64,000 bases of DNA from Enterococcus sulfureus ATCC 49903 (GTDB taxonomy: Bacteria > Bacillota > Bacilli > Lactobacillales > Enterococcaceae), in assembly GCF_000407605.1 (NCBI RefSeq), contig NZ_ASWO01000003.1:62001-126000 (forward strand). Direction: 5' to 3'. Positions 32,729 through 39,649 of the stretch are shown in pieces. Both the position numbers and the translations under genes were made by a program. The number at the start of each line of letters is the position of its first letter. Position 1 is the stretch's first letter. The notes beneath the pieces were generated by a model. That model did not search any database and was not told the origin of the DNA. It saw only the letters and a program-made list of their open reading frames with translations.

Positions 32729-33883
32729 ATGGTGAAAATGGGAAAACAGCAAGCACCTTATCGAGTAGATCATGTTGGTAGTTTTTTGAGAACAGATCGT
32801 TTGAAAACAGCAAAAGCAGAAGAAAAAGATGGACAAATTTCATTATCAGAAAGAAAAGCAATCGAGTCTGAAGAAATAGAAGCGCTTGTTTTAGAACAAG
32901 TGAAATCAGGTCTTAAAGGCATTACGGATGGTGAATTCCGTCGTGGTTGGTGGCATTTGGATTTTCTAGAAAACTTAGATGGTGTAGAAGGATATGTTCC
33001 TGAACAATACAATCAAGTATTTAGCGGAAAAGCAGCACCAGCGTATAACGTGCGGTTAGTCGGTCAGGTAGATTTTTCTGACACGCATCCGTTTATCGAA
33101 GATTTTCGACAATTAAAGCACGTTGTGGATCAATACGAAGATGTTCAAACAAAAGCTACGATTCCAAGTCCAACAATGTTACTTCGACAAGAATTGTTAG
33201 CCAATGATGGATCATCAAAATTAGCAGAAATTTATCCTGATATCAATGAATTTTATCGTGATTTAGCAGATGCTTATAAAAAAGCGATCCTAGCTTTTTA
33301 TGACGCAGGATGCCGCTATCTTCAATTTGATGACACCAATTGGGCCTTTTTAGCAGATGCGACAAAACGTGAAGAAATTGAAGAAAAAGGTATTGATCCA
33401 GAATATATTGCTGCGATTTGTACAAAGATCATTAATGATGCATTATCAGTAAAACCTGATGATATGGTGATCACAACACATATTTGCCGTGGGAATCATG
33501 CGTCTTCTTGGTTGTTTTCTGGAGGATACGAGCCGATAGCGAAAGAATTATTTGCAACAGATTACGATGGGTTCTTTCTAGAATACGATTCTGATCGAGC
33601 AGGTGATTTTAAACCTTTGCGTTATTGGAAAGAATCTGGGAAAAATAGTCAAGTTGTTTTGGGATTGGTTACCTCAAAAACACCTGAATTGGAAGATCCA
33701 GCACAGATTAAAGCTCGTGTTCAAGAAGCAACGCAATACATCCCATTAGATTACTTGAGTATTAGTCCTCAGTGTGGCTTTGCTTCAACGGAAGAAGGAA
33801 ATCGCTTAACGATTGCAGAACAATGGGATAAGATTCAGCATCTTCAAACGATTGCAGAAGATATTTGGGGAACTCATGTCTGA
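32729..33883 (+). CDS. MetE C-terminal-like methyltransferase (YxjG/YxjH family)
   Basis: A 384-residue protein equivalent to the catalytic C-terminal barrel of cobalamin-independent methionine synthase, as in YxjG/YxjH. Zinc ligands are visible in THICRGNH (His and Cys) and SPQCGFAS (Cys). It likely methylates homocysteine or a related thiol, but the methyl donor of this short family is uncertain because the N-terminal folate domain is missing. The methionine T-box controls it. The start is ATG 32729 or ATG 32738; both have AAAGGA nearby. It overlaps the Nudix gene by 8 bases. Confidence 0.88.
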   Translation: MVKMGKQQAPYRVDHVGSFLRTDRLKTAKAEEKDGQISLSERKAIESEEIEALVLEQVKSGLKGITDGEFRRGWWHLDFLENLDGVEGYVPEQYNQVFSGKAAPAYNVRLVGQVDFSDTHPFIEDFRQLKHVVDQYEDVQTKATIPSPTMLLRQELLANDGSSKLAEIYPDINEFYRDLADAYKKAILAFYDAGCRYLQFDDTNWAFLADATKREEIEEKGIDPEYIAAICTKIINDALSVKPDDMVITTHICRGNHASSWLFSGGYEPIAKELFATDYDGFFLEYDSDRAGDFKPLRYWKESGKNSQVVLGLVTSKTPELEDPAQIKARVQEATQYIPLDYLSISPQCGFASTEEGNRLTIAEQWDKIQHLQTIAEDIWGTHV

Positions 33884-34313
33884 TTTAAGCGTTGCTTTAG
33901 CAGAAGGGAAACTAAATATTCGTGTTGCAGCTTGGTGTGAAGTAGAAGGCAAGTTATTAGTTTGTCACTATCAAGATCAAACGATCACGTTACCAGGTGG
34001 GCGAGTAAAATTTGGTGAATCGACTGTTGAAGCATTAACACGTGAAATAAAAGAAGAGTTAGATACGACATGCATATCGATAGACTATCTTGGTGTTATT
34101 GAGAATTTATTCGAGCAAAAAGTAGCGTATCATGAATTATTATTTGTATATACTGTTGAATTGGCTGAAAAAAATCGATTCAAGCAAACACAAACTGAAG
34201 AATTTGCTTGGATTCCTCTCACAAAGATCCAAGATCAACTCGTACCGCAAGCTCTTGTGCACTTGAAAAAGACACCAAAGACGCATATGATCAATAAAGA
34301 AAGCTCGTTCTGA
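33876..34313 (+). CDS. Nudix hydrolase
   Basis: A 145-residue Nudix protein starting MSDLSVALAEG at ATG 33876, inside the end of the MetE-like gene and after GGGGA. The Nudix box is GRVKFGESTVEALTREIKEE, which fits G-x5-E-x7-R-E-U-x-E-E; the glycine that usually follows is D. Members hydrolyse nucleoside diphosphate derivatives. The substrate is not apparent. A longer frame beginning at 33813 overlaps the previous gene by 70 bases and has no ribosome site, so I rejected it. Confidence 0.88.
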   Translation: MSDLSVALAEGKLNIRVAAWCEVEGKLLVCHYQDQTITLPGGRVKFGESTVEALTREIKEELDTTCISIDYLGVIENLFEQKVAYHELLFVYTVELAEKNRFKQTQTEEFAWIPLTKIQDQLVPQALVHLKKTPKTHMINKESSF

Positions 34314-34336
34314 TTCGAACGAGCTTTCTTTTTCAC
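34296..34336 (+). terminator. Terminator of the MetE-like/Nudix operon
   Basis: AAAGAAAGCTCGTTC (34296-34310) pairs with GAACGAGCTTTCTTT (34317-34331), followed by T. The left arm encodes the last codons of the Nudix protein. Confidence 0.85.
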
Positions 34337-34340
34337 CTAT

Positions 34341-34372
34341 TTTGTAAACAAGTAGATTTGTAAACAAGTAGA
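34341..34372. repeat. Perfect 16-bp tandem duplication
   Basis: TTTGTAAACAAGTAGA occurs twice head to tail (34341-34356, 34357-34372), just 2 bases beyond the 3' end of ogt. It is probably a slippage duplication. Confidence 0.9.
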
Positions 34373-34374
34373 AA

Positions 34375-34866
34375 TTAAATCGTCTCTAAACGCAATAAAG
34401 CTGTTTTTCGATCTAACCCACCCGCATATCCAGTCAATTTTCCATTTTTCGCAATGACTCGGTGACAGGGAATAAAAATCGATAGAGGATTCTTACCCAC
34501 AGCTCCACCAACAGCACGAGCACTTGTAGGTTGAGTGTAACGAGTCGCGACATCTAGATAAGAAATAGTTTGACCATATGGAATCTGTAATAATACTTGC
34601 CAAATCGCTTGCTGATACGCTGTGCCCGTGGGTTTTAACCGTTTCCGTATTTCCTTGATATTCGGTTGTTCATGTGCAAAATAAGCATCTAGAAATAAAA
34701 TAAATGGTTGGAATAAAGGATCGTCTTCTTTCGCAACTAGACAAGCGGTGGGATCTATTTTTTGAAAATAATGTGCTTGCCCTTCAAACCAAGCGCCAAT
34801 TAAATTTTCTTCTTCTCTGACAAGTGATAATATTCCTATAGGTGTTTGATAATCAAAGCGATACAT
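34375..34866 (-). CDS. ogt: Methylated-DNA--protein-cysteine methyltransferase
   Basis: A 163-residue O6-alkylguanine DNA alkyltransferase. The active-site motif is PCHRVIAKNG, with cysteine accepting the alkyl group; GTAYQQAIWQVLLQIPYG and SARAVGGAVGKNP belong to the DNA-binding winged helix. It repairs O6-methylguanine in a single-use reaction. I chose ATG 34864-34866 after GGAGTG, which gives the usual length; a frame to 34962 adds 32 residues with no family resemblance. It is convergent with the Nudix gene. Confidence 0.94.
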   Translation of the reverse strand: MYRFDYQTPIGILSLVREEENLIGAWFEGQAHYFQKIDPTACLVAKEDDPLFQPFILFLDAYFAHEQPNIKEIRKRLKPTGTAYQQAIWQVLLQIPYGQTISYLDVATRYTQPTSARAVGGAVGKNPLSIFIPCHRVIAKNGKLTGYAGGLDRKTALLRLETI

Positions 34867-35111
34867 CGTGTTCACTCCTTTTAATTGTAGTGTACAAAAA
34901 AATGTCTTAGAATGCGAGTATGAATGTATTGAAAAATAGTTGAATATTCGTTTTTGTTTCATGATAGTTTTCAGAAATATAAAGAATCAAGAAAAATTCA
35001 GTAAATAATAGAAAAAAACATGAGAGAGCACTTACAATTTTCGGAAAATTGGTGTAAGCTTAATTTTATATAAAAAGTAAAATTAAAGTATGTCCTAAGG
35101 AGTTTTGTAAA

Positions 35112-35381
35112 ATGGAAGAAGCAAAATGGCATGCCCATTTAGGGAAAATTGCAACTGTAACCGCGATCATTATGTACGTTTCATATGGTCCTCAAATTTA
35201 TGGAAATTTAACGGGGAATCCGACTGGCTATTTACAACCTTTGGCAGCCGCTGTAAACTGTTCATTATGGGTCGTATATGGATATGGAAAACCACAAAAA
35301 GATTGGCCGGTAGTGCTTGCTAACTTACCTGGAGTAATTTTTGGTTTATTAGCTGCAGTGACTGGTTTTATCGCACAATAA
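35112..35381 (+). CDS. SemiSWEET sugar transporter
   Basis: An 89-residue protein with three transmembrane helices and the PQ-loop motif YVSYGPQIYGNL in the first helix. NCSLWVVYGYGK is the conserved second-helix asparagine region and LANLPGVIFGLLAAVTGF the third helix. SemiSWEETs dimerise to form a passive sugar channel. It has its own terminator and precedes an RpiB-like isomerase. A hairpin-like inverted repeat CTTAC...GTAAG lies 50-80 bases upstream, with no clear promoter. Confidence 0.88.
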   Translation: MEEAKWHAHLGKIATVTAIIMYVSYGPQIYGNLTGNPTGYLQPLAAAVNCSLWVVYGYGKPQKDWPVVLANLPGVIFGLLAAVTGFIAQ

Positions 35382-35388
35382 AACATAT

Positions 35389-35427
35389 ACGAAGAAAATC
35401 TTTTTTAAAGGTTCTCTTCGTTTTTTA
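35389..35427 (+). terminator. Terminator of the SemiSWEET gene
   Basis: 35389-35400 (ACGAAGAAAATC) pairs with 35410-35421 (GGTTCTCTTCGT) with G-U wobbles, followed by T6. Confidence 0.65.
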
Positions 35428-35442
35428 TTTAGGAGGAAAAAC

Positions 35443-35910
35443 ATGAAAATTAGTTTAGCAAGTGATCACGCAGGAGTGGTATTAAAAAAAGAAATTATCA
35501 AACAACTAGAAGCAATGGGGCATACGGTTCATGACTTTGGTCCATATAGCGAAGAGGCAGTCGATCTTTCTGATTTTATTTATCCAGCAGCTTTAGAAGT
35601 TGCAAAGGGTGAATTTGATCGTGGAATTTTTGTCGATGGTGTAGGATATGGTAGTGCATTGATCGCCAATCGAATTTTAGGAATCGATGCAGTGGTTTGT
35701 CAAGATCCATTTTGTGCAAAACTAGCACGTGAACACACAGATAGCAATGTATTGTGCTTAGGTGGGAAAATCATTGGTTCAGCGATTGCTGCAGAAATCG
35801 TGCATACTTGGATGACAACAGACTTTTTAGAAGAAGAAAAATACCAACGTCGTGTTAAAAAAGTACAAGCTATCTCTGAGAAGCATTTACGCCCTTTAGC
35901 TGAACTTTAA
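35443..35910 (+). CDS. RpiB/LacA/LacB-family sugar-phosphate isomerase-like protein
   Basis: A 155-residue protein with the family N-terminus KISLASDHAGVVLKKEI and DFGPYSEEAVDLSDF. The catalytic segment that normally reads GxxxCGTGxG is GIFVDGVGYGSALIAN, with aspartate where RpiB has its catalytic cysteine. Mycobacterial RpiB uses a glutamate elsewhere instead of cysteine, so activity is still possible, but the substrate may differ. The His and Arg phosphate ligands (REHTDSNVLCLGG) are kept. It follows the SemiSWEET gene but is separated by a terminator. Confidence 0.82.
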   Translation: MKISLASDHAGVVLKKEIIKQLEAMGHTVHDFGPYSEEAVDLSDFIYPAALEVAKGEFDRGIFVDGVGYGSALIANRILGIDAVVCQDPFCAKLAREHTDSNVLCLGGKIIGSAIAAEIVHTWMTTDFLEEEKYQRRVKKVQAISEKHLRPLAEL

Positions 35911-35946
35911 AAAGTATTCGAATCGTCATGATTCGAATGCTTTTTT
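35911..35946 (+). terminator. Terminator of the RpiB-like gene
   Basis: AAAGTATTCGAATC (35911-35924) pairs with GATTCGAATGCTTT with one wobble, followed by T. Confidence 0.8.
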
Positions 35947-36024
35947 CATTCAAGTAAGCAAAATTAGGCAAAGAATTAGAATTCCAGTATACTGAAAACA
36001 TAAATAGAATAGGAGTGAGTCTGT

Positions 36025-36978
36025 TTGGAAGTAAAGCAGAAAAATGGAATGGGATCAGTATTAGCCGCATTAGCTGCAAATATCTTAGTAGCCATTAGTA
36101 AATTTGTTGGATTTTTTGTGAGTGGAAGTGCAGCGATGCTAAATGAAAGTATTCATAGTGTCGTCGATTGTAGCAATCAAATCTTATTGATATTTGGAGA
36201 TCGTCGTTCAAAACTGGGACGCAGTGACTTACATCAATTTGGTGAAGCACGAGCGAAGTATTTTTTTAGTACGATTGTCGCAACGATGCTATTCTTTGGT
36301 GGTGGTGTCTTGGGAATCATGGAAGCTATTGAAAAATTATTGCATCCAAGCCATGAGGTAAATAATCCATGGATCGTTTTAGGTATTTTAGCATTTGGTA
36401 TCGTAGTCGAAGGTGCTTCACTACGTGTCGCAATGAAAGAAATTCGTGAACTAAATACGGAAAAATTATCAATTCCTAAATTTTTACGCGAAAGTCGACA
36501 TAGCGAGATTTTAATTATTTTTACTGAAGATTTTTGTGCAGTGATCGGATTATTTTTAGCAGTTGTCGGAACAGTTTTAGCAATGGTTACAGGGAATCCT
36601 TTTTATGATGCATTAAGTGGTCTATTTATCGGATTATTATTAACTGGTGCAGCCATATTTTTAGCAAAAGAGTTTTATAGTTTGATCATCGGTGAAAGTG
36701 TAACAGCTAGTGATCTAAAGATCATCGTCAATGAGTTTAAACGCAAAGATATCGAACGCTTGATTGATATCAAAACGATCCATATGGGACCTGATGAAGT
36801 TATGATCGCTGCGAAAGTTGATTTATTAGATACCAAGGAAGATCAAGGATACGCAATCATTAATGAGATTGAAGCGGACATTCGTGCAGAATTTCCAGAT
36901 AAGACTTTATATATCTACATTGAAACCGATAAGTATGATCCGAATTATCAAAGCCATACAGAAGAAGAAACAGTATAG
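36025..36978 (+). CDS. Cation diffusion facilitator family transporter
   Basis: A 317-residue CDF efflux protein. Transmembrane segments occupy about residues 8-225; helix 2 has the metal site HSVVDCSN (HxxxD), and a second acidic site lies in helix 5 (YDALSGLFIGLL). A cytoplasmic C-terminal domain follows. Substrates are Zn2+, Mn2+, Fe2+ or similar. I accept the TTG start at 36025 because GGAGTGAG lies 6 bases upstream; the first ATG (36049) would have no ribosome site. It probably heads an operon with psiE-like and peptidase E genes. Confidence 0.88.
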   Translation: MEVKQKNGMGSVLAALAANILVAISKFVGFFVSGSAAMLNESIHSVVDCSNQILLIFGDRRSKLGRSDLHQFGEARAKYFFSTIVATMLFFGGGVLGIMEAIEKLLHPSHEVNNPWIVLGILAFGIVVEGASLRVAMKEIRELNTEKLSIPKFLRESRHSEILIIFTEDFCAVIGLFLAVVGTVLAMVTGNPFYDALSGLFIGLLLTGAAIFLAKEFYSLIIGESVTASDLKIIVNEFKRKDIERLIDIKTIHMGPDEVMIAAKVDLLDTKEDQGYAIINEIEADIRAEFPDKTLYIYIETDKYDPNYQSHTEEETV

Positions 36979-36990
36979 GAGGATATAGTT

Positions 36991-37413
36991 ATGGGACAAT
37001 GGTTGTTACAAATTGAAAAAAAAATTCTGGCTTTTTTGATGGCATTAAGTTCGATCGCATTAGTATTGGTTGGAATTATCATTACTTTTTTCTTGTTCAA
37101 AGAAGTCTATCATTTGTTTACGTTTGCCTTAGCAATCGATACAAATACAATTTATTACGACGCTTTGGAAAGTATTCTATCTTTTTTCTTATTTTTTGAA
37201 TTTTTGACACTGATTATTACTTCAATTAAAAATCAAGGTCATGTTTCATTGAGCTTTTTATTGACACTAGGTTTGACCGCTTTGATTCGACTTTTATTGA
37301 CCTATCACGATCAAGTCTTTGGATTGGTCGTTATTGCCATTTCGATTGTTTTATTACTATTTGGAATGACGTTGGTCTTGAAACAAGAAAAGGGAGAACA
37401 ACATGAAAACTAA
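36991..37413 (+). CDS. PsiE-like membrane protein
   Basis: A 140-residue protein with four hydrophobic helices (about residues 12-37, 60-77, 83-100 and 107-128), resembling the phosphate-starvation-inducible PsiE family (YYDALESILSFFLFFEFLTLI). The family has no defined function. It follows the CDF gene by 12 bases after AGGAGG and overlaps the peptidase E gene by 11 bases. Confidence 0.75.
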   Translation: MGQWLLQIEKKILAFLMALSSIALVLVGIIITFFLFKEVYHLFTFALAIDTNTIYYDALESILSFFLFFEFLTLIITSIKNQGHVSLSFLLTLGLTALIRLLLTYHDQVFGLVVIAISIVLLLFGMTLVLKQEKGEQHEN

Positions 37414-37978
37414 ATTTTTATGTTCCTCCTTTTTAGGAAGCGAGTCCTTATTTACTAAAGAGGTTTCTTTGAGTGATAAGCGTATAGGATTTATTCCAAC
37501 AGCCAGTGTTGTAGAGGAGTATGACAGTTATGTGCTAGAAGCCTACCAATTTTTAAAAGAACGAGCTAAGCATGTCCTCACGATCAATCTTGATCAAGTT
37601 GAATTTTGCGAACTTAAAGATCTCCTATCAACAGTGGATATTTTATATATTAGTGGGGGGAATACTTTTTATTTGTTGCAAGCTGTCTACAATTCAGGTT
37701 TTGATCGATTAATGACCGATTATTTAGCAAAGGGAAATTATCTTATTGGAGAATCTGCAGGCGCTGTGATCATGACACCTGATATTTCTTATATTCATGT
37801 AATGGATGATGATCGTGTCGTTGAATCGAAAGTTACTAAGGGATTAGGTCTTGTAGACCGTCCGATTATTCCACACGTAGAAAGTGAGTATTTGGGTCAA
37901 GCAGCTGCAGAAATTTTAAATACGTATGAACATCAGCCTTTTTATGCCTTAACTGATCAAGATGCGCTATTTTTTTAA
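37403..37978 (+). CDS. Peptidase E-like protein (family S51)
   Basis: A 191-residue class I glutamine-amidotransferase-fold hydrolase. The nucleophile serine is in LIGESAGAVIM and ISGGNTFYLLQ is the preceding family motif. Peptidase E cleaves Asp-X dipeptides; other members of the fold differ, so the substrate is uncertain. Translation is coupled to the PsiE-like gene (start within its last codons after AAGGGAG). A terminator follows. Confidence 0.85.
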   Translation: MKTKFLCSSFLGSESLFTKEVSLSDKRIGFIPTASVVEEYDSYVLEAYQFLKERAKHVLTINLDQVEFCELKDLLSTVDILYISGGNTFYLLQAVYNSGFDRLMTDYLAKGNYLIGESAGAVIMTPDISYIHVMDDDRVVESKVTKGLGLVDRPIIPHVESEYLGQAAAEILNTYEHQPFYALTDQDALFF

Positions 37979-37988
37979 TTGAATAATT

Positions 37989-38021
37989 AAAAAGACTCTC
38001 GTGTCGTGGGAGTCTTTTTTT
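37989..38021 (+). terminator. Terminator of the peptidase E gene
   Basis: AAAAAGACTC pairs with GAGTCTTTTT, followed by further T residues. Confidence 0.75.
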
Positions 38022-38044
38022 GTTACTAAAAGTAAGCATATCTC

Positions 38045-38072
38045 TTTACTTATTTTTTGTAAGTGTTATGAT
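38045..38072 (+). promoter_or_regulatory. Promoter of the FMN reductase gene
   Basis: TTTACT (38045-38050) and TATGAT (38067-38072) with a 16-base spacer and TG-T in front of the -10 box. Confidence 0.6.
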
Positions 38073-38097
38073 AAGTGTATCAAATCACTTACAAAAA
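38054..38097 (+). promoter_or_regulatory. 12-bp inverted repeat flanking the -10 region
   Basis: TTTTTGTAAGTG (38054-38065) and CACTTACAAAAA (38086-38097) are perfect inverted copies around a 20-base centre that holds the -10 box and start site; a further TAAGTG lies between them. This is a likely operator, of a type seen for MarR/HxlR-like redox regulators, but the regulator is not identified. Confidence 0.7.
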
Positions 38098-38114
38098 GAA
38101 AGTAGGAAAGCATT

Positions 38115-38636
38115 ATGAAATTTGGAATCATTTTAGGAAGTACTCGTGAAGGACGTGTGAGTCCACAAGTAGGAGAATATGTAAAAAATTTGGCAGCAAC
38201 ACAAGAAGGTCATGAATTTGAAATCATTGATATCTTAGATTACAACTTACCATTTTTGGGAACAGGTACACCGAATCAAGCTTGGAATGAAAAAATCGAT
38301 TCACTGGATGGCTACATCTTTATTACTCAAGAATATAATCATGGTATGAGTGGAGCATTAAAAAATGCAATCGATAGTGCGCGTGAAGAATGGTTCAATA
38401 AAGCTGCTGGAATCGTCAGCTACGGTTCAGGTGGTGGAATTCGTGCAGCGGAACAATTACGTTTAGTCTTAGCAGAACAAAAAGTGGCAGGTGTCAGAAC
38501 AAATCCTGCTTTTAATCTATTTACAGATTTTGAAAACTTCTCTGAATTTAAACCAGGTGAACATATGGCACAAGGTGTTTTAGACATGTTTGAAGAATTG
38601 ATTACATGGGCTAAAGCACTAAAAACAATTCGTTAA
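38115..38636 (+). CDS. NADPH-dependent FMN reductase family protein
   Basis: A 173-residue flavodoxin-like protein. The FMN phosphate loop is LGSTREGRVSPQVG, and ITQEYNHGMSGALKNAIDS is the family's flavin/NADPH motif. Members reduce quinones, azo dyes, chromate or FMN with NADPH and protect against electrophiles. It is monocistronic with a promoter covered by a perfect inverted repeat, which fits induction by a redox or quinone signal (inference). Confidence 0.9.
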   Translation: MKFGIILGSTREGRVSPQVGEYVKNLAATQEGHEFEIIDILDYNLPFLGTGTPNQAWNEKIDSLDGYIFITQEYNHGMSGALKNAIDSAREEWFNKAAGIVSYGSGGGIRAAEQLRLVLAEQKVAGVRTNPAFNLFTDFENFSEFKPGEHMAQGVLDMFEELITWAKALKTIR

Positions 38637-38796
38637 TCATTCCTTTTTACTATGTGAAAATGAATCAGTTTAGAATCATTACATTTTTAAATTTTTCAAT
38701 GAAATAATCTAAAAATAAAAGAAATAAATATCCATTAAAGCGGACAGAGAGTGATTCTTTGTCTGTTTTTTTAGGATTTTTTTTACGTTGTGTTTA

Positions 38797-38837
38797 TTTG
38801 TGAAAAAAATATTTAACTTTTGTTTTTTGTGAAAAAA
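38797..38837 (+). promoter_or_regulatory. Direct repeat TTTGTGAAAAAA before lutABC
   Basis: The 12-bp sequence occurs at 38797-38808 and 38826-38837, 29 bp apart; the second copy lies in the promoter spacer. It contains the Rex half-site TTGTGAA, but no good inverted partner is seen. A GTGAAAAA element also occurs at the cydA promoter. Confidence 0.5.
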
Positions 38838-38848
38838 GGGAGTATAAT
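38820..38848 (+). promoter_or_regulatory. Promoter of lutABC
   Basis: TTGTTT (38820-38825) and TATAAT (38843-38848) with a 17-base spacer. Confidence 0.75.
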
Positions 38849-38878
38849 GGAATTATTCTAGTGTAGGAGATGACGGTG

Positions 38879-39637
38879 ATGAAAGTCAGTTTGTTCACGA
38901 GCTGTGTAGTAGATGCTTTATTTCCAAATGTATCGATTGCAATCGTTGAGGTATTAGAACGTTTAGGAGTCGAAGTGCTTTATCCAGAGTCGCAAGTGTG
39001 TTGTGGCCAACCAACCTTAAATAGCGGCTACAAAGAAGAATCACGAAAAGTATTGATCAACCAATTAAATGCCTTTAAAGACGCTGATTATGTGGTAGGA
39101 GCTGCTGGGAGTTGTACGGCCTCGATGCGTGAATATGCAACGTTTTTCAAAGATGATCCGGAATACTATGAAGAAGCGGTCAAATTGCATGATAAGACGT
39201 ATGAGTTTACACAATTTTTATATCATGTGTTAGGGATGCGAGATTTAGGCGCTACGTTAAATGCTAAAGTGACCTATCATCGATCTTGTCACATGACACG
39301 CTTACTTGGAGAAAAAGAATCTCCTTTCGCTTTAATGAACTATGTCAAAGGGTTAGAGTACGTAGAACTGCCTCATTTAGAAAATTGTTGTGGATTTGGC
39401 GGGACATTTTCGGTCAAAGAACCGATTATCTCTAACGCGATGGTAACGGAAAAAGTTCAAGATGTACTCGCAACCGAGGCTGAAGTGCTGATTAGTGCCG
39501 ATATGGCTTGTCTTATGAATATTGGAGGCAAACTAAATCGTGAAGGACATCCAATTACGATTATGCACATTGCAGAAGTACTCAATCATGAGGTTGATGA
39601 ATCAAGAATCACACAGCCTAATTTGGTTCAAGTGTAG
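38879..39637 (+). CDS. lutA: L-lactate oxidation complex subunit LutA
   Basis: A 252-residue protein with two cysteine-rich CCG domains (VCCGQP near residue 40 and NCCGFGGTFSV near residue 170), the type that binds a non-canonical Fe-S cluster. It matches Bacillus LutA (MKVSLF start, SCHMTRLLG, GADMACLMNIGG-like end). LutABC oxidises L-lactate to pyruvate without the classical dehydrogenase. ATG 38879 lies 9 bases after GGAG; the earlier in-frame ATG at 38870 abuts the ribosome site. It is the first gene of the lutABC operon. Confidence 0.94.
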   Translation: MKVSLFTSCVVDALFPNVSIAIVEVLERLGVEVLYPESQVCCGQPTLNSGYKEESRKVLINQLNAFKDADYVVGAAGSCTASMREYATFFKDDPEYYEEAVKLHDKTYEFTQFLYHVLGMRDLGATLNAKVTYHRSCHMTRLLGEKESPFALMNYVKGLEYVELPHLENCCGFGGTFSVKEPIISNAMVTEKVQDVLATEAEVLISADMACLMNIGGKLNREGHPITIMHIAEVLNHEVDESRITQPNLVQV

Positions 39638-39649
39638 GGGGAAGCGAAA

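Noticed and set aside
33813-33875. Longer N-terminus of the Nudix protein
   Set aside because: It overlaps the MetE-like gene by 70 bases with no ribosome site; the Nudix fold starts after the internal ATG.
38797-38816. Classical Rex operator before lutA
   Set aside because: TTGTGAA is followed by AAAAATATTTAAC, which lacks the TTCACAA half; kept only as a direct repeat.
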